Below, one piece after another: positions 16,994-25,158 of a stretch of DNA of 64,000 bases. Numbering within the stretch: the stretch's first letter is position 1; each line of letters opens with the position of its first letter. The notes beneath the pieces were generated by a model that was given only the letters and a program-made list of their open reading frames with translations, ran no database searches and was not told the origin of the DNA. The stretch comes from Chromatiaceae bacterium. Its GTDB lineage: Bacteria; Pseudomonadota; Gammaproteobacteria; Chromatiales; Chromatiaceae. Position numbers and translations under genes: made by a program. The DNA lies in contig JACKMX010000004.1 of NCBI GenBank assembly GCA_024235175.1, positions 62,001 to 126,000 of the forward strand. Direction: 5' to 3'.

Positions 16994-17230
16994 ATGTCAA
17001 AGAAAAAAGATATTCATGTAGTACCCCATCAAGATGGTTGGGCAACACGTAAAGAGGGAGCCTCGCGCGCCGGTAGTGTTCACAGAACTCAAAAAGAGGC
17101 TCAACAAAAAGCGGGTGAACAAGCCAAACGGGAAAGAGTGGAAGTTGTTACCCACGGTAAGAATGGAAAAATAAGAGATAGCGATAGCTACGGCAATGAC
17201 CCTTTTCCGCCTAAAGACAGGAAACACTGA
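16994..17230 (+). CDS. DUF2188-family small protein, first gene of the CBASS operon
   Basis: 78 residues, basic and hydrophilic, with the whole length covered by the DUF2188 pattern: HVVPHQDGWATRKEGASRA at the start, a helix KEAQQKAGEQAKRE, then VVTHGKNGKIRDSDSYGNDPF near the end. No signal or membrane segment. Its function is not known. It has a strong AGGAG ribosome site 8 bases before ATG and ends 24 bases before capV, so it leads the operon. Typical CBASS operons do not list such a gene. It might be a passenger, a fourth system component, or a small DNA/RNA-binding regulator. Confidence 0.85.
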   Translation: MSKKKDIHVVPHQDGWATRKEGASRAGSVHRTQKEAQQKAGEQAKRERVEVVTHGKNGKIRDSDSYGNDPFPPKDRKH

Positions 17231-17254
17231 CCAAAAAAACAAGGGGAAATCACT

Positions 17255-18187
17255 TTGGATCGAAATGACTTCAAAATACTGTCAATAGATGGTGGAGGCA
17301 TCAGAGGAATCTTCCCGGCCCATATTCTTCAATGCGTTCAAGAACGTCTCGACATTAATGTGTACGAAGACTTTGACATGATTGCCGGAACAAGCACAGG
17401 CTCAATCATTGCCGCTGGTATTGCTTTCCAGAAAAAACCATCTGAAATCGTCTCGCTTTACAGCAAACACGGAGCCGAGATTTTCGGACAGAAAAAACAC
17501 TCTTGGTGGCCATCAAGAATAAAACAGGGTGTACATTCGAAATATGAGAACAATAACCTGAAAGCAGTACTTCATAGCGAGTTTGGTGAGACCAAGCTTG
17601 GTGATATTGAAAAACCATTGCTTATCCCCGCCACAGACATCGGACATGGTGGAGTACATGTATTCAAATCCAGCTACTCAAGAAGCTTCACTCGCGACAA
17701 GAATGTAGCTGTTAAGCAAGCAGTATTAGCTTCTTGCTCTGCTCCTGCCTTCTTCGATCCAGCAAAAGTCGATAACTATTTGCTTGCCGATGGCGGTGTA
17801 TGGGCAAACAACCCAGCATTGGCCGCTGTGATCGATGCACAGTATCGCTTTGATGTTAATGCTAAGGATATTCGCATTCTGTCGATTGGAACCGGACAAA
17901 GTAGAACCGCATACGGTACTGACGATAGTAAGGGCTGGGGGTTATTAACCGGATGGAAGAACCTGGAGTTCATCAGCTTTCTTTTATCTCTCCAGGCCCA
18001 GGCAACACAAAATTACCTTCAACTTATGCTTGGCGAGCATCAACTGATCCGTCTGGATTTCGAAACCGATAATCCATTACCCATGGATGATGTGGCTGTA
18101 CTTGATGACCTAATTTCCCGTGCTGATAGGACGTTTACACACAGAAGCCAGGAACTAATGAAGTTTTTCGATATTCAAGAGGCCTAA
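17255..18187 (+). CDS. capV: Patatin-like phospholipase, CBASS effector CapV
   Basis: 310 residues. It starts with TTG at 17255, 8 bases after AGGGG; no earlier in-frame start fits. Motifs: glycine loop IDGGGIRG (11-18), nucleophile elbow GTSTGS with Ser47, and the catalytic Asp179 in ADGGVWANNP. This is the full Ser-Asp dyad of patatin phospholipases. CapV proteins degrade the inner membrane when a CD-NTase product binds them, killing infected cells. The next gene encodes the CD-NTase, 4 bases downstream. No membrane span is seen, so it is a soluble enzyme acting at the membrane. Confidence 0.93.
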   Translation: MDRNDFKILSIDGGGIRGIFPAHILQCVQERLDINVYEDFDMIAGTSTGSIIAAGIAFQKKPSEIVSLYSKHGAEIFGQKKHSWWPSRIKQGVHSKYENNNLKAVLHSEFGETKLGDIEKPLLIPATDIGHGGVHVFKSSYSRSFTRDKNVAVKQAVLASCSAPAFFDPAKVDNYLLADGGVWANNPALAAVIDAQYRFDVNAKDIRILSIGTGQSRTAYGTDDSKGWGLLTGWKNLEFISFLLSLQAQATQNYLQLMLGEHQLIRLDFETDNPLPMDDVAVLDDLISRADRTFTHRSQELMKFFDIQEA

Positions 18188-18191
18188 TGAA

Positions 18192-19379
18192 ATGATTTCC
18201 AGTGAACAGAAACAGTTATTGCTTGAAAGGATGGTGGAATTGTTGGAGCTTCCTGAATCTGCCTACCAGAAGGCTAAAGACAGATATGAGGATATTGGCG
18301 TATATTTGAGCAGGGAAACATCCGCCTGCCATGATAATGATCCACATATATTTCCCCAAGGATCATTCCGACTTGGCACAGCCATCAGACCTTTGGATGA
18401 GCGTGAAGAATATGATCTGGACCTTGCCTGCAATCTAACGCAAGGTATATCACACAGAACACATACCCAAACCGATTTGAAACACTTAATCGGCGGGGAG
18501 ATCAATTCGTACCGTGAAGCAAGAAATATTAAAGTCCCGGTTGAGGAGAAGCATCGTTGCTGGCGCCTTGAATATGCCGACCAACTAAGTTTTCACATTG
18601 ACATCGTACCTTGTATTCCCGGAGACATGTCCAGACAGCGACTGCTGTCGGAATCAATGGTAGCTGCGGGAGAAAACCGGGCCCTATCTGAAAGTGTCAC
18701 TCATCAAGCAGTTTCTATTACCGATGACAGGCATCCGCATTACAAGCAGTTGAGCGATGACTGGAACATTAGCAATCCAGAAGGTTATGCACAATGGTTT
18801 GAGTCGAAAATTCTGCCTAAATCTCCGATATTTATGGAGAAGGCCCAGATAGATGATCTGCCTCTCTATAAGAGAAAATCTCCACTGCAACGCTCAATAC
18901 AACTCCTTAAACGCCACCGGGATCAGATGTTTAAAGAAGATCCAGATGTTAAACCCATATCTGTCATCATCACAACGATTGCAGCAAAGGCCTATTCGGG
19001 GCAAAGCGCACACGATGTAACACTTCAGGTAATTATTGATGAACTCAAACGATTCTCTGATTCTGGTAGCACAGTTGTTCCTAATCCCGTCAACCCTGAA
19101 GAGAACTTTTCAGACCGGTGGACTATGCCGCAGTATAAACACTTGCGGCTACGCGAAAATTTTTCTTCGTGGGTGACGCAAGTTCACATCGATTTTTCCA
19201 CATTAGTTTCTTTAGCAGATCCAAGATTAATTGCTGAACATGCAAGACAAAAATTCTCCATACGGCCAACAGCTGGGGATCTTGGCGCTTTATTGGGTTT
19301 GTCTGTTGCTCCTGCAATTCATACGGGCAAAACACATGAAATACCAGATAATCCGGCAAAACCATGGAGATTAGGGTAA
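18192..19379 (+). CDS. CD-NTase (cGAS/DncV-like cyclic oligonucleotide synthase)
   Basis: 395 residues. The nucleotidyltransferase core shows FPQGSFRLGT (Gly57-Ser58) and EYDLDLA with Asp75 and Asp77, followed by a third acidic strand HIDIVP with Asp137. These are the metal-binding residues of CD-NTases. The product class cannot be read from sequence; a cGAMP-like dinucleotide is plausible because the founding CapV responds to cGAMP. The C-terminus ends in ...PWRLG, so the last residue is glycine, as in CD-NTases that are joined to targets by E1/E2-type proteins in type II CBASS. It begins 4 bases after capV and is followed by the E2 gene. Confidence 0.93.
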   Translation: MISSEQKQLLLERMVELLELPESAYQKAKDRYEDIGVYLSRETSACHDNDPHIFPQGSFRLGTAIRPLDEREEYDLDLACNLTQGISHRTHTQTDLKHLIGGEINSYREARNIKVPVEEKHRCWRLEYADQLSFHIDIVPCIPGDMSRQRLLSESMVAAGENRALSESVTHQAVSITDDRHPHYKQLSDDWNISNPEGYAQWFESKILPKSPIFMEKAQIDDLPLYKRKSPLQRSIQLLKRHRDQMFKEDPDVKPISVIITTIAAKAYSGQSAHDVTLQVIIDELKRFSDSGSTVVPNPVNPEENFSDRWTMPQYKHLRLRENFSSWVTQVHIDFSTLVSLADPRLIAEHARQKFSIRPTAGDLGALLGLSVAPAIHTGKTHEIPDNPAKPWRLG

Positions 19380-19388
19380 TAACATTTG

Positions 19389-20042
19389 ATGAAACCTGAT
19401 GGGCTGACTGAATTTCTGGCTGACTATCCAGGTATGTCGCTGCAGCCGACAAGGCATAGTGGAACAATTATACGTGGACAATTTCATTTCAAAGCTAACG
19501 GATCTGGGTTAGCGACCGAAGATGCCTTTGAGCTTGAAATTCTAATCAATAAACGATTTCCAAGCGAAATCCCTGAGGTCAGAGAAACAGCAGGCAAGAT
19601 TCCAAAAACTGGTGACTACCACGTTAATCCAGATGGTACTTTATGCCTGGGTTCACATTTGCGCCTAAAAAAAGCATTGCTTGAAGCTCCCGATCTTGTT
19701 TCATTTACTGAAAAATGCCTTGTCCCGTATCTATTCAATGTTTCCATTAAGCTTCGCGATGGTGGAGATTTCGTGACAGGAGAATTGGCCCATGGAACGG
19801 CAGGTATTATTTATGACTACATGGAGATGTTCGGTTTGAGCGAATCAGGCCAGATCGTATACGCTCTTCAGCTCCTGGGTACGAAAAAAAGGATAGCAAA
19901 TAAGAAACTTTGTCCGTGTGGCTGCCGACTGAGACTCGGCCGATGCCCACTCCATCACCGACTCAATATAATTAGACCTGCAGCACCGAGATCATGGTTC
20001 AGCAAACACAGGAGCGATGTTGAGACAAGGCGTTTTGGTTGA
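19389..20042 (+). CDS. E2-like CBASS accessory protein with C-terminal Cys/His cluster
   Basis: 217 residues from ATG at 19389 (a TTG lies just before it). The N-terminal ~150 residues are the prokaryotic E2 fold of type II CBASS: YHVNPDGTLCLGS carries the His and the catalytic Cys86. There is no E1 or JAB gene next to it, so this is the short, E2-only version. Family knowledge: such E2 proteins form a thioester with the CD-NTase C-terminus and raise its activity. The extra C-terminal ~45 residues hold CPCGC (175-179), then Cys186 and His189-His190, resembling a SEC-C type metal-binding motif. They end in a basic tail. The gene starts 9 bases after the CD-NTase stop. Confidence 0.85.
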   Translation: MKPDGLTEFLADYPGMSLQPTRHSGTIIRGQFHFKANGSGLATEDAFELEILINKRFPSEIPEVRETAGKIPKTGDYHVNPDGTLCLGSHLRLKKALLEAPDLVSFTEKCLVPYLFNVSIKLRDGGDFVTGELAHGTAGIIYDYMEMFGLSESGQIVYALQLLGTKKRIANKKLCPCGCRLRLGRCPLHHRLNIIRPAAPRSWFSKHRSDVETRRFG

Positions 20043-20217
20043 AGTACTGGAAACTGAAATCGAGCCTCCTCTGGTGTCTTTCTCTGCCGATCACTATCGA
20101 AAATTGTATAACTGTTTATAAGTAGCAAGCATCCGTTCGCTGGTATGTGAAAGAGTAGTCGTGTCTATACGTAGACTTTCAATAAATCTCCTTTTTCGCA
20201 AGCAACATCAAGATGTG

Positions 20218-20952
20218 TCAGAGGTATTTCTTGAAACTACTAGCAGTGATTGTTACCGTTAATGCAAATATTATCGCAAAAGGCAACACAACAAACGTCG
20301 GATGAAGGCTGAACGGTAATGCCAGATACACTACCCAGGTAATCACCACCAGCGGCAAGGCCGCTTTCTTCGCATAGTGGTAGACAAAAGAACTCTCCCG
20401 TCCCCCACCCCACCGCCGCAGATCCCGCTGCACCAGTCCATCGACGAGTGCGACCAGACTGAACAGCAGGAATACCGGCATCGCCAGGGTGAGGATCGCC
20501 AGACGCACCGAGAACAGCTGGGTGACCTGCATCATCGCAATCACAAATTCCGCAATCGGCCGGTAGATCTTGTGCAGGGTTGTTCGGAGTCCTTGCTCGT
20601 TTGCCATCGGTGGTGGCGAGACCCAGTGGATGAAATCGACGAATCGGGTCACCTCGAACAGATAGTGATAGGTGTTATCTGCAAAGCGTTTGGCAAACTG
20701 TGCCGGGTCTGATGTGACGACGCTGCGCTTGAAATCGGACTCGAGATAGCTGATCTCCGTGGTGAGCATGGTACGGCTGTGCTCGATGCCTTCGTCCGGC
20801 CACCAGAGCACCATGCCTGCCCACTCGACGATGATCGAAAACAGCAGTGAGAGCAGTATCCACTGAATGGCCTTCGCCACGGCCGTCAGGCTTTTTGCGA
20901 TCAGCCCTTCCTGAACCACCCTGCGCCGTGGATCGGAAACCACTTCAGCCAT
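20218..20952 (-). CDS. Integrating conjugative element membrane protein, TIGR03747
   Basis: 244 residues from ATG at 20952 (MAEVVSDPRRRVVQEGLIAK). The frame extends 12 codons upstream, but this start overlaps the traD stop by 8 bases and fits the family. Membrane segments lie near 30-48, 155-180 and at the C-terminus (~200-235). The family accompanies TraD in MPF-G ICEs and may dock the coupling protein. The next backbone gene (RAQPRD) is 4.9 kb away because of the defence cassette. Confidence 0.87.
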   Translation of the reverse strand: MAEVVSDPRRRVVQEGLIAKSLTAVAKAIQWILLSLLFSIIVEWAGMVLWWPDEGIEHSRTMLTTEISYLESDFKRSVVTSDPAQFAKRFADNTYHYLFEVTRFVDFIHWVSPPPMANEQGLRTTLHKIYRPIAEFVIAMMQVTQLFSVRLAILTLAMPVFLLFSLVALVDGLVQRDLRRWGGGRESSFVYHYAKKAALPLVVITWVVYLALPFSLHPTFVVLPFAIIFALTVTITASSFKKYL

Positions 20953-23044
20953 CGGCACTCTCTTCCCGGCTAATAGAAGAATCAACATCCGCTACGGCTG
21001 TCCACCAGGGTTCCTGCACCCGATACCACCGGTCGTTGGTGATATAGGTGCGCTCCATCTCGTTGGCGATCTCGGCCAGGCTCTCCGGCATATCGCTGTC
21101 ATCCACCGGAAGTGGCATCCGCAGTTTCCAGAGCTGGCCACCCTCCAGCAGGGCGAACGCCTGTCCCTTGGGTAGAGTAATCAATTCAGCCGGCGTGAGC
21201 AGCGGAACCTCGGAGACACTGATGCGGTCTTCGTTACGGGATTTGAAATCAACGCCGGAGCCTGGCTCCGACGAATCGTCCACGCCTGAGACGCTCATCA
21301 GGGTAAAGACCTCGACCCTGGGCAGTTGCTCCGTGAGCATCTCGGCTGTGGCCATCTCCTTGACCCGCAGCATGATCAGCGTGTTGAAGTTACCGGCGAC
21401 CTGTCCGGCCTTGGCCCGATTGCCGATGCGTGCCTCCACGTCCGACCAGGTCTGAGTGTAGGCGGTAACCTGGAAACCGGCACCACCCGCTTTGTTTAGT
21501 AGGGGGATGAATTCATCCCCGATCAGTTCGTTGAACTCATCGGCGTGCAGGGAGATGGTGGGCGGGGTGTTTTCCGTTTCACCCGGCACGCCGTGCTTGT
21601 AGATGTGACCCGCCACCGAGACCAGATCGGCGAACATGGAGTTTCCTACTGCACTGGCCACGGTGGTGTCGGTCAGCGCATCCAGTCCGACATAAACGAT
21701 CCCCTTGCGGCGGATGACCTCCATCCACTCGAAGATGGGCCGCGTCTCGCTCTTATCCAGATAGTTCGGTGAGATGAGTTCGGCGATGTTGCCAGTGGTG
21801 AGTTTCTCCATCAACGGTCCGACGGAGCTGACGATCTTGTCGAAGTAGGTCTTGTCGTATTTAAAGGCCGACATCAGGCCGTCGAGCACCGGGTCGTAGA
21901 GATCCTGTGCCTGAAGATGACGCATCAGGGCGATGGCATCTCTGTTTCGGCCCCGCAGTGCCGGGGTCAGATTGCGCTCATTGATAGATCCTGCAAGTGC
22001 TTCTACCTGTGCTTTCCACTCTTCGGCTCCCTGCTGGTCCAGATGGTATCTCGCGTACTCCATGAACAAAGGTTCGATATCGTTGATGTAACGCCGGACC
22101 TGTTGATAGTCGGGCCGCCGCTTGAGTGCCACCAGCGCACGGGCGATGATATTGACGAAGCGCCAGGCGAACTCCTTGAAGGCAGCCGAGTTGCCCTCAC
22201 TGGGAAGCTGGTTGGCGATACGGGTCGCCACCTCGGTGATACGGGAAAAATTGCCGATGGCATTGTAGCGTGCGGAAACCTGCGGATACCCGAGGTGAAA
22301 CAGCGTGAACTCCTTGGCCCGCCCCGCTCTTTTCGCCTCGGTGTAGATCCGCTTCAGCAGTCCGGCATCCCCCTTGGGATCGAACACGATCACCACATCC
22401 CCGCGCCGGATGTCCTGGGTGATAAGCATCTCGGCCAGGCGCGTCTTGCCGACCCGGGTTGTGCCCAGCACCAGGGTGTGGCCTACCCGTTCACCGATGT
22501 CCACCCAGACCGACTGCTCGTCAGGTTCCACCGCATGCAGAGCCGGCTTACCGCCGACCGCCGGCAGTGGTGCCAGGAGATTCCACCAGGCTCTCGTACC
22601 TAACAGAAGGGCCAGCCACTGCAGCATCGGGGTCGACTCCCAGGTCACCTCCTTGCGACGCGCCCATTGATGCAGCCATCCAGGTTGCACATAGTGCTGG
22701 ACCTCCGGGCGAATCGTATCGCGCAACCGTTGGGTATGCTGCTGGGTCCAGCGAAAGCCCTTGCCCAGGAACAGCTTCCGCCTGCTGAGGGGGATCTGGC
22801 TTGCCTGCAGCCGGTACGTGGGGAGTTTGCGCATATTGCGCTGGTAGCGGATGACCCGCCAGGCCTGCCGCCCCCGGATCAGCCCGAGTGTCGCCAGCGC
22901 TGCCGCGGCACCATAAGCCACACCCGGTGGCATCATCAAAGCCCAGGGGGCCAACACGGCAATCGCCGCGGTGGCGAAGGCCACCCACATGGACCAGAGT
23001 TCGACCGGCGGGCGCAGCAGCGCCTCGATCGGATGGCGGCTCAC
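20945..23044 (-). CDS. traD: Conjugative coupling factor TraD (SXT/TOL subfamily)
   Basis: 699 residues from GTG at 23044 (GTGA overlap with the TIGR03765 stop). Two N-terminal membrane helices (~18-40 and 42-55) anchor it. Walker A is GTTRVGKT at 194-201, Walker B is VVIVFDPKGD with Asp222, and a conserved HADEFNEL segment follows further on. This hexameric ATPase links the relaxosome to the secretion channel and pumps DNA. The length is normal for the TIGR03743-type TraD. Confidence 0.95.
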   Translation of the reverse strand: MSRHPIEALLRPPVELWSMWVAFATAAIAVLAPWALMMPPGVAYGAAAALATLGLIRGRQAWRVIRYQRNMRKLPTYRLQASQIPLSRRKLFLGKGFRWTQQHTQRLRDTIRPEVQHYVQPGWLHQWARRKEVTWESTPMLQWLALLLGTRAWWNLLAPLPAVGGKPALHAVEPDEQSVWVDIGERVGHTLVLGTTRVGKTRLAEMLITQDIRRGDVVIVFDPKGDAGLLKRIYTEAKRAGRAKEFTLFHLGYPQVSARYNAIGNFSRITEVATRIANQLPSEGNSAAFKEFAWRFVNIIARALVALKRRPDYQQVRRYINDIEPLFMEYARYHLDQQGAEEWKAQVEALAGSINERNLTPALRGRNRDAIALMRHLQAQDLYDPVLDGLMSAFKYDKTYFDKIVSSVGPLMEKLTTGNIAELISPNYLDKSETRPIFEWMEVIRRKGIVYVGLDALTDTTVASAVGNSMFADLVSVAGHIYKHGVPGETENTPPTISLHADEFNELIGDEFIPLLNKAGGAGFQVTAYTQTWSDVEARIGNRAKAGQVAGNFNTLIMLRVKEMATAEMLTEQLPRVEVFTLMSVSGVDDSSEPGSGVDFKSRNEDRISVSEVPLLTPAELITLPKGQAFALLEGGQLWKLRMPLPVDDSDMPESLAEIANEMERTYITNDRWYRVQEPWWTAVADVDSSISREESADG

Positions 23045-23565
23045 TGCTCAATGCCGTGGGGGGTAATCAGTACGGGATAGTGCGAGACGCCTAAGACTTT
23101 GGCGATATCGCTTGCCGATGCCGGCATGACGGATAGCCCGGCTGCCAGTTCGGCGATAGTTTGCAGATCATCCAGGGTTTCGGCCTGGATCAGCATTCCC
23201 ACGGCACCGATCTCTTTGAGCCGATCCCGGTGTTCCAGCAGCCACTGCCGGGACAAGTTGTCTGAACCGATCAGGAAGAACGGGCGGGTAAAAGGTCGAT
23301 CGTGGGTATTCGGTTGGACTGGGCCCGGTGTCAGGCCAGGTGAACGGATCGGCAACAAGGTGGCAAGATCTGCGGCACCCAGCTGCGGGGGCTGGATTGT
23401 CGGACGCCGGGGTGCGGTTATATCCGAGGATTCGAGTGCATCGAGAAAGGGTGCGATCGGCTGGGTTTCACCACTGTCATAGATGACTGTCAGGGCAGCG
23501 CCGGCCAATGTGGGTATCAAGCCGATGACAATCCCGATCACATTTAATAATTTTACCGCGCTCAT
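23041..23565 (-). CDS. Integrating conjugative element protein, TIGR03765 (PFL_4695)
   Basis: 174 residues. An N-terminal signal or anchor (LLNVIGIVIGLIPTLAGAAL) is followed by a Pro-rich linker and a domain ending AKVLGVSHYPVLITPHG. This C-terminal strand-loop with a cis-Pro-like YPVLIT is typical of the family and recalls a thioredoxin-like fold without CXXC. The stop overlaps the traD start by GTGA. The role is unknown; it is an always-present neighbour of traD. Confidence 0.85.
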   Translation of the reverse strand: MSAVKLLNVIGIVIGLIPTLAGAALTVIYDSGETQPIAPFLDALESSDITAPRRPTIQPPQLGAADLATLLPIRSPGLTPGPVQPNTHDRPFTRPFFLIGSDNLSRQWLLEHRDRLKEIGAVGMLIQAETLDDLQTIAELAAGLSVMPASASDIAKVLGVSHYPVLITPHGIEQ

Positions 23566-23574
23566 CCTGACCCC

Positions 23575-24120
23575 CTACCCTGCGCTGTTGATCCTGCGCC
23601 AATGTGAAACCACCCGTTGACGGTAGCGGTCTGCCCGGTTCTCATTCGCCGGCGCGTGATAACAACCCACGCTGGACCACCAATCCTGTCGGGTCTGGTA
23701 GCAAGCCCGCAGGATGGCCGCGCCCACGCGCAAATTATGATAGGGATCGAGCGCTTGCCAGGTTGTTCCCAGCCGTTCCTGGTGGTAGCGCCAATTCACC
23801 TGCATCAGGCCGATATCGATCGAGCGCTTGCCCTCGCCGATCCAAGCCGTCAATGCCTGCCACGCTTCCTGACGGGAATTAAAAAAATAGCCCCGGCCGG
23901 CCAGGTTCAAGGTCCATGGCCAGGGACGGTAACCGCCTGCCGGCTTTATCTGTCTACCGCTTTCGGTGAGAGCCATGGCGTACAACAATGTGTGTGGAAT
24001 ACCCTGCGCAGTTGCAATAGACCGGTACCCTGCCGGAACTGATCCATTGCTCCAGCTGGCACAGGGCAAAGTCACTCCAACGAGTAGGAGCAACCAATGG
24101 CATCTCAATCGAGTCATCAC
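23575..24120 (-). CDS. Lytic transglycosylase (SLT domain), PFL_4694-type
   Basis: 181 residues with a signal peptide (HWLLLLVGVTLPCASWS). The SLT fold shows ALTESG with the catalytic Glu53, then SIDIGLMQVNWRYH and NLRVGAAILRACY. It locally cuts peptidoglycan so that the transfer apparatus can cross the cell wall, like VirB1. It directly precedes the TIGR03765 gene (9 bases) and directly follows the TIGR03759 gene without a gap. Confidence 0.92.
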   Translation of the reverse strand: MMTRLRCHWLLLLVGVTLPCASWSNGSVPAGYRSIATAQGIPHTLLYAMALTESGRQIKPAGGYRPWPWTLNLAGRGYFFNSRQEAWQALTAWIGEGKRSIDIGLMQVNWRYHQERLGTTWQALDPYHNLRVGAAILRACYQTRQDWWSSVGCYHAPANENRADRYRQRVVSHWRRINSAG

Positions 24121-24897
24121 TTATAGATCCGATGCCCGGAACTTCGACAACTCCTCTCCCCGGCGACGCAGCAGGTAGGGCACTTCACCCTGCCCGTTCG
24201 TCAGTTTTTTCAAAGCACCCCCGTCGTGATTCAGGGTTACCCGACGACTGCGCACCCATTCGGGTTCGATCCGGTGACTCGATGCCCATTCCCGTACTGC
24301 CGAATCATCACCTGGCGCTAACTCCGTGAGATAGATATCGATGCCACTGACTTCATCGATACGCTGCAACAATTTGTCGGCTAGCAAATCACAGGCCGGA
24401 CAAGTGGGGCGGGCAAAGAAAAGCAGGCGATCGGTGGATTGAAGCGCACTCGTCTCTGTTGACTTTCCAGGTAAACGGTTGATGTCAATCAGCGGCTCAT
24501 TCGGATAGAGGCGATTTATTGCCGCGTCGTAAGCGAGTTGGAACGAGAGAATACGTTCCACGTCCTCGCGCATGGCACGTGCCCAGGCTTCCGCGTACTG
24601 CTGACGTTCCGCCTCATCCCGTGCATGAATCCCAAGCACCTCAATGGGCGATATCGTCGACGGACTGATACTTCCTCGAATCCCTTGCATCAGCTGTTGG
24701 TAACGTCGCCATTCCGTTTCCGACAAATCCCAGACGCGGGCACGGGCCAGGTCCGTTTCTGATAAGTCATTCGTTGTTGTGGACGAATCTCGCTGCCCAG
24801 TCTCTCTTATCTGGAGTTGGGACAGGTCGGCGGCAACAACCGGATATGAGACCACGAGGGCAAAAGTTAGAGCGGTGAGTTTCAAATGACTATTCAT
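24121..24897 (-). CDS. Integrating conjugative element protein, TIGR03759 (PFL_4693)
   Basis: 258 residues from ATG at 24897, which gives a signal peptide (LKLTALTFALVVSYPVVAA) and an 8-base overlap with the preceding gene. The N-terminal half includes LSETEWRRYQQLMQGIRG and HARDEAERQQYAEAWAR. The C-terminal half is thioredoxin-like with LLFFARPTCPACDLLADKLL, where CPAC is a CXXC-type motif, suggesting a periplasmic thiol-disulfide protein that could serve the Cys-rich TraU-like partner. Redox activity is inference. Confidence 0.86.
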   Translation of the reverse strand: MNSHLKLTALTFALVVSYPVVAADLSQLQIRETGQRDSSTTTNDLSETDLARARVWDLSETEWRRYQQLMQGIRGSISPSTISPIEVLGIHARDEAERQQYAEAWARAMREDVERILSFQLAYDAAINRLYPNEPLIDINRLPGKSTETSALQSTDRLLFFARPTCPACDLLADKLLQRIDEVSGIDIYLTELAPGDDSAVREWASSHRIEPEWVRSRRVTLNHDGGALKKLTNGQGEVPYLLRRRGEELSKFRASDL

Positions 24898-25153
24898 CCG
24901 GACACTTGCCCTCACAGCCACCAGGCTGACCGGAGTATGGGATTGTCAGGTCCCTGTAAATGACAGCCCCATCAGAATGACACTGGGTCGGATCGGTTCG
25001 GTGCATTCCCTGCGTGACCGGTTGCAACTCCGTTGCATCGGCAACATTGGGCAGGTCCATTGAGGATTGCGGCTCGTTGCCTCCCTTTTCCGAACTGATC
25101 GATCCCAGGGTGAATCCCCCTAAGAGCAAAAAAATGGCCAATACGATTTCCAT
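24890..25153 (-). CDS. Small exported or anchored protein with C-terminal cysteines
   Basis: 87 residues. A hydrophobic N-terminus (EIVLAIFLLLGGFTLGSI) acts as a signal or anchor. The mature part is polar with three cysteines (TQCHSDG, GGCEGKC). It overlaps the TIGR03759 start by 8 bases and starts 5 bases after the previous gene, so it belongs to the operon. I do not recognise the family. Cysteines beside a CXXC protein suggest a disulfide-stabilised periplasmic peptide. Confidence 0.7.
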   Translation of the reverse strand: MEIVLAIFLLLGGFTLGSISSEKGGNEPQSSMDLPNVADATELQPVTQGMHRTDPTQCHSDGAVIYRDLTIPYSGQPGGCEGKCPDE

Positions 25154-25158
25154 GAGTT

